Part shown: piece after piece, positions 29,491 through 39,800 of the stretch
How the letters are laid out: every line of letters begins with the position of its first letter
How positions within the stretch are numbered: the stretch's first letter is position 1
DNA from: Gammaproteobacteria bacterium
Lineage (GTDB): Bacteria; Pseudomonadota; Gammaproteobacteria; Tenderiales; Tenderiaceae
Assembly: GCA_016200485.1 (NCBI GenBank)
Contig: JACQEP010000015.1
Coordinates: forward strand, 1 to 64,000
Reading direction: 5' to 3'
DNA: 64,000 bases
Translations under genes and position numbers: made by a program
The notes under the pieces: model-generated
The model's database searches: none
What the model saw: the letters and a program-made list of their open reading frames with translations, nothing else
What the model was told of the DNA's origin: nothing

Positions 29491-29817
29491 ATGGCAGAGG
29501 CAGATGACATCCGCGCGGAACTCAAGACGCTCAAGGCGGATTTGGCGACGTTAAAGCATGACTTGGGTGATCTGGTGGGTCTGATGAAGGACCTGGGTGT
29601 GAGTAAGGGCGAAAGCGTGAAAAGCGCATTCCAGGAGCACTGGCATGAGGGCAGCGAGAAGCTGAAGCAAAAAGCATCGGCGGCCAAGAAGCGAGCGAAG
29701 GAAGCGGTTGACGATACAGAGGAGTACATCGGTGAGCACCCGCTCGCGAGCGTGGGTGTGGCCTTCGGCGTCGGATTTCTCATTGCCAAGTTGTTGGATA
29801 TGAGGGGGCGGCACTGA
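29491..29817 (+). CDS. yqjD: DUF883 / YqjD-ElaB family membrane-anchored protein
   Basis: YqjD-type proteins are small inner-membrane proteins whose soluble helical part binds stalled ribosomes in E. coli in stationary phase. From ATG 29491 (AAGGAG at 29479-29484) the product is 108 aa. It has a coiled-coil N-terminus (IRAELKTLKADLATLKHDL), an alanine/lysine-rich middle and the conserved tail EYIGEHPLASVGVAFGVGFL, which contains the membrane helix. A reading frame extending back to 29449 lacks a better start. It is followed by yqjE- and yqjK-like cistrons in the same order as E. coli. Confidence 0.85.
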   Translation: MAEADDIRAELKTLKADLATLKHDLGDLVGLMKDLGVSKGESVKSAFQEHWHEGSEKLKQKASAAKKRAKEAVDDTEEYIGEHPLASVGVAFGVGFLIAKLLDMRGRH

Positions 29818-30089
29818 AGCGGCTGATCGATCTTGTTATTGCCGTCGCCGACCTGATTGAGGCAGAGGGGCGGGCGCTGCGTCGTTCCACGGCGCGCTTG
29901 GGTTGGGCGCTAGGCTTGACGCTCGTGGCCGTGCTGTTTCTTGCATTGGGCGGCGGCCTGTTCTTGTGGGCGCTTTATCAATCCATTGCCATGGCGGCAG
30001 GCTCGATCGCGGCCGCCATGGCGACAGGACTGGGATGTCTGCTGGTGGCAGGAGGATTGGCATGGGGTGCACGCCGTCTGACGAACTGA
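29814..30089 (+). CDS. YqjE-like small membrane protein (phage holin superfamily III type)
   Basis: The frame is open from 29814 and encodes up to 92 aa: a short helical N-terminus (KRLIDLVIAVADLIEAEGRAL) and two membrane spans (LGWALGLTLVAVLFLALGGG and a second around SIAAAMATGLGCLLVAGGLA). Position and size match YqjE. There is no ATG. The only start at the beginning is CTG 29814, which overlaps the yqjD-like stop (CTGA) and has GAGGGGG upstream. TTG 29898 would remove the first helix. The start is uncertain; the protein itself is likely real. Confidence 0.6.
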   Translation: MKRLIDLVIAVADLIEAEGRALRRSTARLGWALGLTLVAVLFLALGGGLFLWALYQSIAMAAGSIAAAMATGLGCLLVAGGLAWGARRLTN

Positions 30090-30277
30090 GTGTTGAAGAA
30101 GCAAAGGCCCGCTTGATTGCTGCGGCCGAGGAGTTAAGCTTGGCCGGCTACGTCAAACGGCGGCCGTATACGGCGCTGATGCTGGCATGTGCCGCGGGCG
30201 CACTGTTTGGGGTTAGCCCGCGTTTACGCAAAATTGTCACAAAAGGTTTGATGCGGGGCGGGATGGGGTTGTTTTAG
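30062..30277 (+). CDS. Small YqjK-like protein, third cistron of the yqjD operon
   Basis: The product is 71 aa from ATG 30062. The start is supported by an excellent AGGAGG-type site at 30050-30055 placed six bases upstream, and it overlaps the previous cistron by 28 bases. A helical N-terminus (SVEEAKARLIAAAEELSL) is followed by one hydrophobic segment (YTALMLACAAGALFGVSP) and a basic tail. Order and size suggest a YqjK counterpart, but sequence similarity is weak by eye. From 30278 to 30550 I see only a partial palindrome and no gene I trust. Confidence 0.65.
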   Translation: MGCTPSDELSVEEAKARLIAAAEELSLAGYVKRRPYTALMLACAAGALFGVSPRLRKIVTKGLMRGGMGLF

Positions 30278-30550
30278 CACTGCAGGGTGCCACCGTGCGC
30301 ACGAAAATCTAATTCTTGATGTCCACCATTTCCGGCTAAGAGCGGGCGTCTGCACTTGGTCGCTATCTCACTCAAAACGCTAGCTCTGAGCTAGGCTTCT
30401 AAGAAGCGCCTCACATGCCGAAATGCCCAGCTCACGCGGATACGGAAGAGGTCGCCATGCGTCCGACGCTGCGATGAGCTAAATATATGTTTCCCTGCCT
30501 AGTACGGAGGAAACACACCATGTACACCCATCAAGACAACACAACCCTCG

Positions 30551-30860
30551 GATCAGTACCTGTTCCCGAGCCGGTTGCGGCAGTCGCCGCATCTTTCGAC
30601 ACGGCATACGCGCGTATTCTTAAAGAGGTGGGACGCACACGCTGCGGCGCACCAAGGCCACCTTGATTTACCGGCGAACAAAGAGTCTTCGTGCCGTTCA
30701 ACAGCTGCTTGGGCGCACTAAGCTGGAAAGTACAGTCCGATATCTTGGAATAAAGGTCGATGATGCCTTTGAGATGTCAGAGCAGACAGCAGTTTTAATC
30801 CATTTATTAGGCAGCGACCGCACTCTTTGCGGTCGTTCTCCGATTGTACTAGCGAGTTGA
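30551..30860 (+). pseudogene. Tyrosine recombinase (integrase) remnant
   Basis: Two fragments of a phage-type integrase are visible in different frames. The first (30551 on) reads DQYLFPSRLRQSPHLST. The second (from about 30639) reads THTLRRTKATLIYRRTK, then RAVQQLLGRTKLESTVRYLG and a short acidic tail, which is the catalytic C-terminus with HxLRRT, the G-[HR]-TKLEST box and the nucleophile Tyr in VRYLG. About 30 residues between the fragments are deleted and the frame is shifted, so the enzyme is dead. The clade is the common proteobacterial one with an IYRRTK box. Confidence 0.78.
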
Positions 30861-30886
30861 ATCGGCGCATCGCCTAAATCGCTAGT
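30848..30886. repeat. Nested inverted repeat downstream of the integrase remnant
   Basis: ACTAGCGA (30848-30855) and TCGCTAGT (30879-30886) are perfect 8-bp inverted arms enclosing an inner GGCG-CAT-CGCC palindrome. It overlaps the 3' end of the dead integrase frame, so it could be a remnant recombination site. It could equally be a simple hairpin. Confidence 0.4.
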
Positions 30887-30958
30887 CAGAATATAATTAA
30901 ATTCGCATGAACATATTTGACGACAAATAATACATTCCACCTTGACATTTTGTTTCAT

Positions 30959-30989
30959 CGAGCCTACGGTTTTTGTGTGCGTAGGCTCG
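30959..30989. repeat. 10-bp perfect inverted repeat in the leader of the toroid gene
   Basis: CGAGCCTACG (30959-30968) and CGTAGGCTCG (30980-30989) are perfect inverted arms with an 11-base loop. A TTGACA box lies at 30942-30947, just upstream. No T-run follows, so this is not a plain terminator. The rest of 30861-31224 is AT-rich with no gene seen. Confidence 0.5.
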
Positions 30990-31224
30990 TAACAATTAAT
31001 GTATTCATAATATTAGAAAATATGATTGGGTGATTAAAGCCCGACTAAATTACATAATTCCGTGTAGTTCTGTAATCGAGAAATAACATTTGTTTTTCAT
31101 TGGCGGCTAAATAGTGCCAGCGGAAGGATGTGTTTTGTGATCTAACATCATTAGGATGAATAACTCTGACCTTTGCGCAAGGTTGCGAGAAAATGTTGCG
31201 AGAAAATCGTTCGGGAGAACAGGG

Positions 31225-31932
31225 ATGAAATGGATTGTGCGGAGTTCAGTGTTGTTGGGCCTCATTGGTTTTGGTCAGAGTGGATTGGCCGCTACTCAGG
31301 CTCAGATCGATCAGGCATGGAACAAAGGTCTTTCATGGCTGATGCCCAATCAGCATGGCGATGGCGGATGGAGTTCCGTTATCACTAGCGGCAATCCCAC
31401 TCAGCAAGGGCTTGGAATACAGACGACTGCGGCTGTGTTAGATGCCTTGAATGCGATGGGATTCAAAAGTAATTACACGTATTCTGCGGGTGTTGCGTGG
31501 TTGTCGAATGCTGAAGCCGTGAGCGTCGACGCGTTATCACGTCAGGCGGCGGCCATAAAAAACTCGGGGGAGGATGCGACAGCATATGGCACACGGCTTG
31601 CCTCTTGGCGTAATGAGCGCTTGGCTTGGGGTGCATATTCTGGATATGAGCCTGGTTTGCCCGATACAGGTTTAGGTGTGGCAGCACTCATTGATGTGCA
31701 AGGCACCTCCTATACTAATAGCGATATCTTCAATGCCTTGTGTCAAATTCTGCCGGCACAGCTGGCTGCCCCCAATAATCTCTGGTCCTACTCGGTGACG
31801 GCTGTAACTACGGCCCCGGCGAGTCAAACTGGCGGTGCAATAATCCCGACCGTTCATGCCGTGCTTGCTCTCGGCAAAGCTAATACCCGTTTTACGGGCG
31901 GACTTGCGGAAATGGCGTTGCGTACACATTAA
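31225..31932 (+). CDS. Secreted terpene-cyclase-like toroid protein, N-terminal part (frameshifted)
   Basis: From ATG 31225 (GGGAG upstream) the product has a signal peptide (MKWIVRSSVLLGLIGFGQSG, cleavage after LAA near residue 24). It continues with alpha/alpha-toroid repeats of the prenyltransferase/squalene-cyclase type, such as AWNKGLSWLMPNQHGDGGW and GIQTTAAVLDALNAMGF. The frame stops at 31930, but homologous sequence continues in another frame into the next entry. Adding one A to the GAAA run at 31909-31912 restores a continuous reading (AENGVAYTLSDRI). The pair is therefore one gene of about 827 codons broken by a one-base deletion, or a sequencing error. An upstream ATG at 31156 precedes the signal peptide and is less likely. 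Confidence 0.75.
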   Translation: MKWIVRSSVLLGLIGFGQSGLAATQAQIDQAWNKGLSWLMPNQHGDGGWSSVITSGNPTQQGLGIQTTAAVLDALNAMGFKSNYTYSAGVAWLSNAEAVSVDALSRQAAAIKNSGEDATAYGTRLASWRNERLAWGAYSGYEPGLPDTGLGVAALIDVQGTSYTNSDIFNALCQILPAQLAAPNNLWSYSVTAVTTAPASQTGGAIIPTVHAVLALGKANTRFTGGLAEMALRTH

Positions 31933-31961
31933 GTGACCGTATTATCGCAGCCATAGCAGGA

Positions 31962-33707
31962 TTGGTGGCCAAAAAGAACGCAGATAATGGTTATGGTGAT
32001 AATGGCAGCAGCGGCGTGCTGGAGACGGCGCTGGTATTGCGCGCGTTTAAAGCAGCAGACCCCGCCAACGTAAATGCGCCCACCGCCATCGACTATTTGA
32101 TTGCTCAACAAGCGGCGGACGGAAGCTGGCGTGGTGATGCCTTGCAGACAGCAGAAGCGCTGATGGCCTTGGCTGCGCCGACCACGGCAGTGACGCAAAG
32201 ACCCTCGGCTACGGTAATTACGGATACTGATAAAGACGGTGTGCCAGATGCCGTTGAAACACTTCTTGGTATGAACGCCAATCTGGCAGATTCGCGTGTT
32301 CTCGCGGATGGCGCTGGCAGTACGGTGACGGCGCCTGTGCAGACGCAGATGTTGGCATCGCTAACATCTCCTACCGTTAAATTAAAAAGTTCTGGCGGGA
32401 AGATTCGTGCGCTGACTAATGCTATGCCCGACAAGGTCATCAACGTTGTTATTTCCGGGACATCGGTACAATCATCCACCGCAAACAATATAAAACTTTC
32501 TCGCACGTGGGAAAAAACGGCTGATTTTGAGGTTTTCCTGGTAGGTTCATCAATGCAATTGCCAGCGATTGAGGCGGCGATAGCCAGCTTATTTGTTCCT
32601 GGGGGTATGGATGTGTTAACAACAGACGGGGAAGCAAATGGGGGGATGTATCGCGCTTATTTCGGTACGGTGGTTGCGGGCAGCTATCAAGGATTATGGG
32701 GTAAGACGCTGCTGATTCACTTCAGCGTAAACGGTGGATCATACAATGGTGTCGCATCTGTAGCTCGTGCAGGAGGAGTGCCGCGCATGATTGCAGATAA
32801 GTTCTGTATAGCCGGGGATGTAGATCATCATTGGCTGTGTCCCTCTAGTCGTATGATTCTGGCAGTTCCAGATGCGGGTGTATCTGATGTCGAGCCACTA
32901 CTGCACGTGGGCGTTAATGTGCCTGCGGGTGCACAAGGTGTGACGGCCGAGGAAGCTACACGCCTTGATTCGGCACGAGTAAACGCAATGGTTTCCGGTG
33001 TCGCGGTGAGTAAGTCATTAATAAACGCAGGATTGCGTAATTTGAATAATGTCACGCTTGCTCAAATTTTCGGTAAAAATGAGCTTTCAAGCTGGCAAAT
33101 AATAGATCACACGTTGCCTCAGCAGCCGATTATTGTCTGCCGGCTTGTAGATGGTGCGCAGCCAGCAAGTAATGCGCTCATCTTAAATGCCGGGTGTGAT
33201 GAAACTGCTCCGGCACCGCGATCGGAATTCTCAGGCATGAGCAACGATGGCTTGGGTAGTGCAGGACTCTTGGTCGTCGAAAATGCGACTGTCGATAAAC
33301 TTATCACTTGTCTGAATACAGCGAATAGTGGTGGTAGCTTCGAAGTGGCTGGCCATGAAGCGCGCGTCGCCCCAGGCGGTTTTGCTATCGGTGTGCTCAG
33401 TGTTGATCATCAGCCTGGACATGGCGATCAGTTTGATTATATTGCCTTGAACGGTATGAGCCCGACCAAGTTTAATGCGATGACCGGAGTTTATAACCAA
33501 TTTACCGAAACCTGGATGCAATGGCGTCGAGAGGCAGTAAATGAAGTCGCGCCACCTTCGGGAATTAAGCTTGCTGCGCTCCAGGTGCTGCGCGGGCAGT
33601 TAGCTAGCCCTGATGTGCTCAGAGGATTGCCGGGGACAGTTGCGCTCGCCGGAACTGAGGGAATGTGGGTGAGCCGTGGTGGAGATTCTTGCCGGGCGCT
33701 GCGCTAA
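31962..33707 (+). CDS. Toroid protein C-terminal part: toroid repeats, Ca-binding motif, PstS-like domain
   Basis: This continues the preceding frame and its TTG start is only formal. Toroid repeats go on (GVLETALVLRAFKAADP and IDYLIAQQAADGSWRGDALQ in pieces). A thrombospondin-3-like calcium motif DTDKDGVPDAVE follows at about 32223-32258. The rest, about 480 residues, resembles a periplasmic phosphate-binding (PstS-like) fold, with FLVGSSMQLPAIEAAIASLF, HFSVNGGSYNGVASVARA, and NLNNVTLAQIFGKNELSSW (compare the LT..Q...IF.G....W motif). There is no ABC transporter nearby, so transport is unlikely. The gene ends 103 bases before a transglutaminase-fold RHS gene and probably shares its transcript. 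Confidence 0.72.
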   Translation: MVAKKNADNGYGDNGSSGVLETALVLRAFKAADPANVNAPTAIDYLIAQQAADGSWRGDALQTAEALMALAAPTTAVTQRPSATVITDTDKDGVPDAVETLLGMNANLADSRVLADGAGSTVTAPVQTQMLASLTSPTVKLKSSGGKIRALTNAMPDKVINVVISGTSVQSSTANNIKLSRTWEKTADFEVFLVGSSMQLPAIEAAIASLFVPGGMDVLTTDGEANGGMYRAYFGTVVAGSYQGLWGKTLLIHFSVNGGSYNGVASVARAGGVPRMIADKFCIAGDVDHHWLCPSSRMILAVPDAGVSDVEPLLHVGVNVPAGAQGVTAEEATRLDSARVNAMVSGVAVSKSLINAGLRNLNNVTLAQIFGKNELSSWQIIDHTLPQQPIIVCRLVDGAQPASNALILNAGCDETAPAPRSEFSGMSNDGLGSAGLLVVENATVDKLITCLNTANSGGSFEVAGHEARVAPGGFAIGVLSVDHQPGHGDQFDYIALNGMSPTKFNAMTGVYNQFTETWMQWRREAVNEVAPPSGIKLAALQVLRGQLASPDVLRGLPGTVALAGTEGMWVSRGGDSCRALR

Positions 33708-33810
33708 TCAAAGTTATGTTTCCGAATGAACTTAACTTACCGCCAGGGATTCGGTGGATACTCCGGTTGCGTTAAACGATCGAAATCAGGAAGATTTAGG
33801 GGAAAACCAT

Positions 33811-36800
33811 ATGCGCGTTATTGCCAAGTTACTTATGCTTAGTCTATTGACCACGCCAGTTTGGGCGGATGGCAATGATCCGGCGCCAATCCCTCAGGAA
33901 GTGATTGATAAAGTAGTGGCGCGTCCTCTAGAGAGCGGGGGAAATCTGTTGCCACTGCGGGTTGAGCAAAAATTAGATGCTACCTTGGAACAGCTTGATC
34001 GGCTCGAACGTAGCCGTATTTCCGCAAACCTGACGCAGGCCGATGCTGCCAGTTTGTCAGTTAACAGCAGGGATTTCGAAGCGCTACGTTTAGAAGCGCG
34101 TAGTCAATTAACGGCGGCTCGAAGCCGTTTGCTTAAGTCCGGTTTGACCTCGCAAGTCAAAAAGCTGGATGCAATGGCGGTGATGGTGGAAGATCGTTTT
34201 GAGCGCGTCGCTCAAGCGCTAGGATCATTGCATAATGCCAAAGATGATGCTGGACGCAAGAATGCCAAAGAACAGCTAAAAGGTGTGCTGCGCAAATTGC
34301 ACAAACCTGAGGATCCAACAGCATTTCAACATCCGATTACTACCTTTGGCTATGATGTTCCACTGAAGTCAAAGCCCCAACAGCCCGCGACGGATTTGCC
34401 TGGCTATCTGGCGTTGGGTTCACCGCGAGGTGTGCAACTAGCCTTTAATGGTGATCTTCTATTGTTGGCGGGTACTCCGCCTGTAACGCCACCAGAAGCA
34501 ACACAGTGCAGTTACACCGCGGCAGATTTGGACAAGAGCGCCACGGCTCAATTCGAGGTGCGTGCCACCCCTGAAATCACAGCGCTTGCCGATTCGCTCG
34601 ATTATTCTCCTGTCAAAATATACAAGTGGGTGTACGACAATATTGCCTATGAGCCTTACTACGGCTCACTTAAGGGTGCACAGGGTGCGTTGTTGTCGCG
34701 CGCCGGGAATGATACTGATCAGGCTTCGTTGTTAATCGCTTTGTTGCGCGTTTCCAATATTCCTGCCCGTTATGTCAAAGGGCAAGTCTGGGCAATGGAT
34801 GCGACATCAGCGGGCGCGAATGCGAAGATCGCCAAATGGTTGGGCGCCAAGAGCTACGATGCCGCCGCGAACATGTTGTCGCAAGGACGTAATCCGAGTG
34901 TTGGGTTTATTACCAATGCCAGCAGCCAAAAGATTGGAGTTTCGTTTGTGCATGTGTGGGTCGAAGCCTGTGTGCCATATGCGCATTATCGTGGGGCGAG
35001 GGTCGACACCAGCGGTAATCGCTGGATACCGCTGGATCCCGCGTTCAAAGAAAAGACTTATCAGGCAGGCATCGCTACCAATGTCAGTTTCGATTACAAC
35101 AGCTATTTAGCCAATCGCAAAAACGGCCCTGACAGTCTGCCGCATGAAGCCTATGCGCAGCAGGTCGAGACCAGTATCAAGTCTTCCAATGCGAATGCGA
35201 CGTTAGAGGATGTTCCCTATAGCGGCCGGACTAATCCAATGCGGATCGATGTGATGCCGGCCAGTTTACCTTTTTCTGTCAACCAATTCCTGGCGTGGGC
35301 AGGCAGTACCTCTGCTGAGACATCGTCATTGCCCGATAGTCATCGATACAAGTTTAGTATTAAAGTAAGCAATTCAGCCAATACACAGCTTGCTGCTACG
35401 ACACTGCAATTACCGGAACATATCTTAAAGCGCATTACCTTGTCGCCCAAGGGTGCGACGGCTGCGGATCAGACCGCACTTGACAGCTGGCGCCTGGATG
35501 GCAGTGTGAGCTCTGCTGCGCCGTGCACGATTAATACGTTGCCCGTTGTGAAATCAGAGGGCGTCGACGTGGTGGCTGGTACAGCAGCAGTGGGCTTATG
35601 TACGACAAATAACCGTTTAAATTTACAGATGCTGTTACCCGAGCTCGCAGCCGGTGACTGCAATTCCGTGCCCGCGAGTGCGGCCTGTTTGAACGGCGTG
35701 ACCTACACGAACATCGGCGCCGCCAATTATCATGCCTTGCAGGCCTACGGTTTTCAGGCTTCCAATCAACATTTGGCGGCGCGGGGGGAGAAGCTATTGG
35801 CGGCGGTCAGGAATATTGCCAATCCCAATACTAATCTTGAAGAGACCGAAGGCGAGTATTTGAATTTGGTTGGTCTCAAGTACATGCGTTATTTCAGCGA
35901 TGCCAATAAGACTGTCGGTAGGCTGGATGGTGGGTCTGGTGAGAGTGGTAATCATCTGGGATTGATCTCATCGCAGATGAAGGTGGCTTATCTCTTCGAT
36001 CTTCCCTTCGCGGTGAATCGTAGCGGTTTTCTGGTCGATGTGCCGGGTGGGCGTAGCCGCAACGTCGATTTAACGTCCGGTGCACTGGTCTACAAGACCT
36101 TCCTGTTGTCTGGGTATAGTGCGTCGGCCTATGAGTCATACATCTGGCAGGAAAACTCCCGCATGGATGCCGTTTCGACGGTGCGTGGTATTCAGTATGC
36201 GCGCGAAACCGGTATCGAGGTATTGACACTAACGACAGCCAATTGGAGTGTGGCAGGTGACACCGCCTGCGCCAACACCACTAGCCAGTGTTACAAGTTT
36301 ACCCACAATACCAATGCGGCTCTCAATTATTCCACCGCTGAAGTCAACGCCATCAAGGCCAACTACATAGATGATGGCAGGACGGTCACCATTCCGCGCA
36401 GCCTGATCCTGTATAACAATTGGAAAGGATCAGTCTATGTCGCGGAAAAAAATGCACTGCCAACTTCGGCACAGGCATCATTCATCATTGGTGGCACCTA
36501 TGCGGGTGGTTACACTACTACCACGCCACTGATATTCAGTTACTCGCCCACGCTCAATACTGGGTATTTCAACCCCAGCACGGTGCCATCGACCGCCAAC
36601 CCATTGGGTTTACCGTTGATCACCATCGGCGGCGGCGGTGTGGGTAATGGCCGGACTCACTACAATTCCTGGGCCGGTGATCCGGTCAACATGGTCACGG
36701 GGAACGTTTACCACACCGAGCGCGATATTTCGATTCCGGGTCGCGGCGGGTTGCCGATCGTATTCGAGCGGTCTTATAACAGTCGTGCAGCAACCCTGGA

Positions 36801-39800
36801 TACCACATGTGCACCAATGGGCTGTGGTCGGACCCATAGCTTCAATCACTATCTCAAGTTCTATGGCGTGGAAGGTGGGATGGCCAAAGTATCCTGGGTG
36901 GATGGCACAGGTGGCGAAAAGTTTTTCTCAACTACCGCCCATACTAATGGCGATATCACTCTCGGTACCACACTGAGTAATCCGCCCGGTATTTTCGCTA
37001 CCTTTAAACGTGAAGCGAGCGGGGTCTATACCCTCCGCGAGAAAAACGGCTTGACGTACACCTTCGCCAATGTCGCGGGGACATCAACCGGTGGCCAGCG
37101 CGCGCGGATGGATAAGATTGTGGACGCAAATGGCAATACATTGAACCTGGTCTATGACGCATCCAATCAGCTCACGCAAGTCAAAGATACTGTCGGTGCC
37201 AGCGGCCGTGCATTGACGTTTACCTATACCGGTGGACGCATTACCCAAATCACCGACTTCGCCTCGCCGGTACGCAGTTATCAATACAGCTATGAGGCCG
37301 ATGGCGATCTTGCGTCGTTCAAAAATCCCCTGGCCGTGTCTTCGCCTGCGACGCAGCCGCCGGTGAATTACGCCTATTACACGACGGCGGATGGCGCGAA
37401 TCTAAATCACGCGCTCAAGACCTATACGCTGCCACGCGGCAACGGCATGAAATTCGAGTACTATGCCGATAGCCGTGCTTTCCGCCATTCCACGTTGGCG
37501 TGCGCGACCGCTGCAACATCGCCGACGTGCCAGGTCAACACCTTCACTTACAATGACTTCCGCCGCGAGGCGGTGCAGGTCAGTGAACGTGGTTATGCCC
37601 GGCGTTTCTTCTTTGATCAATACGGCAATCCGTTACAGATCGTCGAAGAAAACGGCGCTACCCATGATTACACGTACGACGCCGCCAATCCCTACAATCG
37701 TTTGAGCAAGATCGATGCCCTCGGCTACAAGACGCTGTATGCCTACGATGCCAGCGGCAACGTCACCAGCATCACCACGCCACGATTGGCCACCGTTACC
37801 TTCGACAATTACAACACGTTCAATCAGCCGCAGCGCGTTAAGGACGCACGCGGCAACTATACGGTGATGAAATACGATGCCAAGGGCAATCTGCTTGAAT
37901 CAATCAAGCTCAAGACCGGGATAGTGCCGGTGATTCCCTATACCCCAGTCGCTACAGACGTCATCGCCTGGACCATCAATACCTATGGCGCCTATGGCAA
38001 TCTGCTCACCGCCAAGCCAGTGAAAAATGCCGCCAGCCCTGCCGGCCAAGGGCCTGTTATTACTTATGCCTATGACGCCAATAGTCTTTATCCCACCAGC
38101 ATCAGCCGGACAGGGGATAAAAATGGCGATGGGGTGAGTGATGCCGCCGATACCAAAACGCTGGTTTACGATATTGTGGGTCGCGTCACGACCGATATCG
38201 ACGCTGACTGGCACACCACCACCTTTGTATATGACACCGTCGACCGTGTCACTTCAGGGACCGATGCCATCGGTAAGCCACGTAGTTACAGCTATGATCA
38301 AAACGGAAATCTGACTGAAAACAAACTCGTCATCAGTGCCGTCACCTATGACCGGGCGGTGTACAGTTACGATCTCTCAGACCGCCGCACCCAGGTGACC
38401 GATTTCGGTAATGGCAGCGGCAATGCCGTCAGCACTACCGTCTATGATGCCACCGGCAATCTGGTCAAGATCACCGACCCGGACGGATTTTCGCTAGGCT
38501 TTGAATATGACGAAGCTAACCGCGCCGTGCGTGCCTTCGACAAGGAAGGTAATCATGTCTATATGAGTCGCGATATCGACGGCAAACCCAAATGCACCCG
38601 CGACCCCAACGGCAATGCCGTCTTCTACACCTACTGGGATAAAACCCGCGACGGCCGCCTGAAACGGGTTACCGCACCGAGTGCCAACGCCTGCCCCGGC
38701 AGTGCGCCCACCACTGGCGTGCGCGCGGTCGAGTACGACTACGACGCCAACGGCAATGTCATCGCCACCACCGAGATCGGCAGCGACAACACTACCCGTA
38801 CCCATTTCACCAGCTACGACGAACTCAACCGCCCTGTGCAAGCCATCGGCCCGACCTACACCGATGCCACGCTCGGCAGCATCCGCCCCGTCACCCAATA
38901 CAGCTACAATTTGCTCGGCCATTTGACTCAAGTGCAGGCTGGCTATTGCGCCTCTAGCACCACCGGTTGTGCCGCCGCCGCAGTGCTGAGCCCGCAACTG
39001 ACCACGGTTGCCGACGACTTCGGCCGCAAAATCAAAGAGACCGACGCCAACGGCAAGTTCTGGAGCACCAGCTACGACATCAACAACAACCCCACGCAAA
39101 TCACCGACGCCAAAGGCCAGCTCACCGCAATGAGCTGGAACTACGGCCATCTGTTGGCGACGCGCACCAACCTTGCCGCCGGCAACGTCGCGCTCACCTA
39201 CAACAACCTCGGCCAAGTGCAAACCGCCAACACCAAGACAGCCGGCAGCGCCACCACCGACCTGATCAACTACAGCTCTACCTACGACAGCCTCAATCGG
39301 CTCAACACTATCACTGACAATCGCGGCGGCATCGTGCTGGACTATGACTTCAGCCCCGGCGGCCTGCTCAACAAATTCAAAGACAGCCACGGTAACGAAA
39401 CCAATTATGTCTACGACGCTGTCGGAAGACTCGCCAGTCTCTGGGCCCCGAACTACGGCACCGTCTCGTATCGTTACGACGCCGGTGGCCGCCTGCTCGA
39501 AAAATGGTTACCCAACGGCGTCAGCGCCCGTTACACGTACAACGCCGACAACACGCTCGCCAGCCTCATCAACCGCCGCACCAGCACGGCCATCATCAGC
39601 CAGCACAGCTACCTCTACGACGCCTACGCCAACCGCCGCCAGCAGGTCGAAACCATCAACGGCGCCGCGCTCACCAACAACTACACCTACGACAGCCTCA
39701 ATCGATTGCTCACCGCCGCCAACGGCACCGTCACCCAGGATCAGGGTTACAGTTATGATCCGCTCAATAATCTCACGAGCAAAACCCTCGGCACCCCCGT

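Noticed and set aside
30520-30666. Small plus-strand frame starting MYTHQDNTTLGSV with a good AGGAGG site
   Set aside because: Its sequence overlaps the integrase fragment in another frame, and the protein looks like a frameshifted reading of it. The ribosome binding site may be a leftover.
31962-33707. Phosphate ABC transporter substrate-binding protein
   Set aside because: The PBP-like similarity is only to the fold. No permease or ATPase gene is nearby, and it is fused to toroid repeats, so a transport role is not supported.
38494-39390. Minus-strand open frame of 298 codons inside the first RHS gene
   Set aside because: Same effect of GC-rich repeats; its translation is Ala/Gly/Val-rich without motifs and opposes a well-supported gene.
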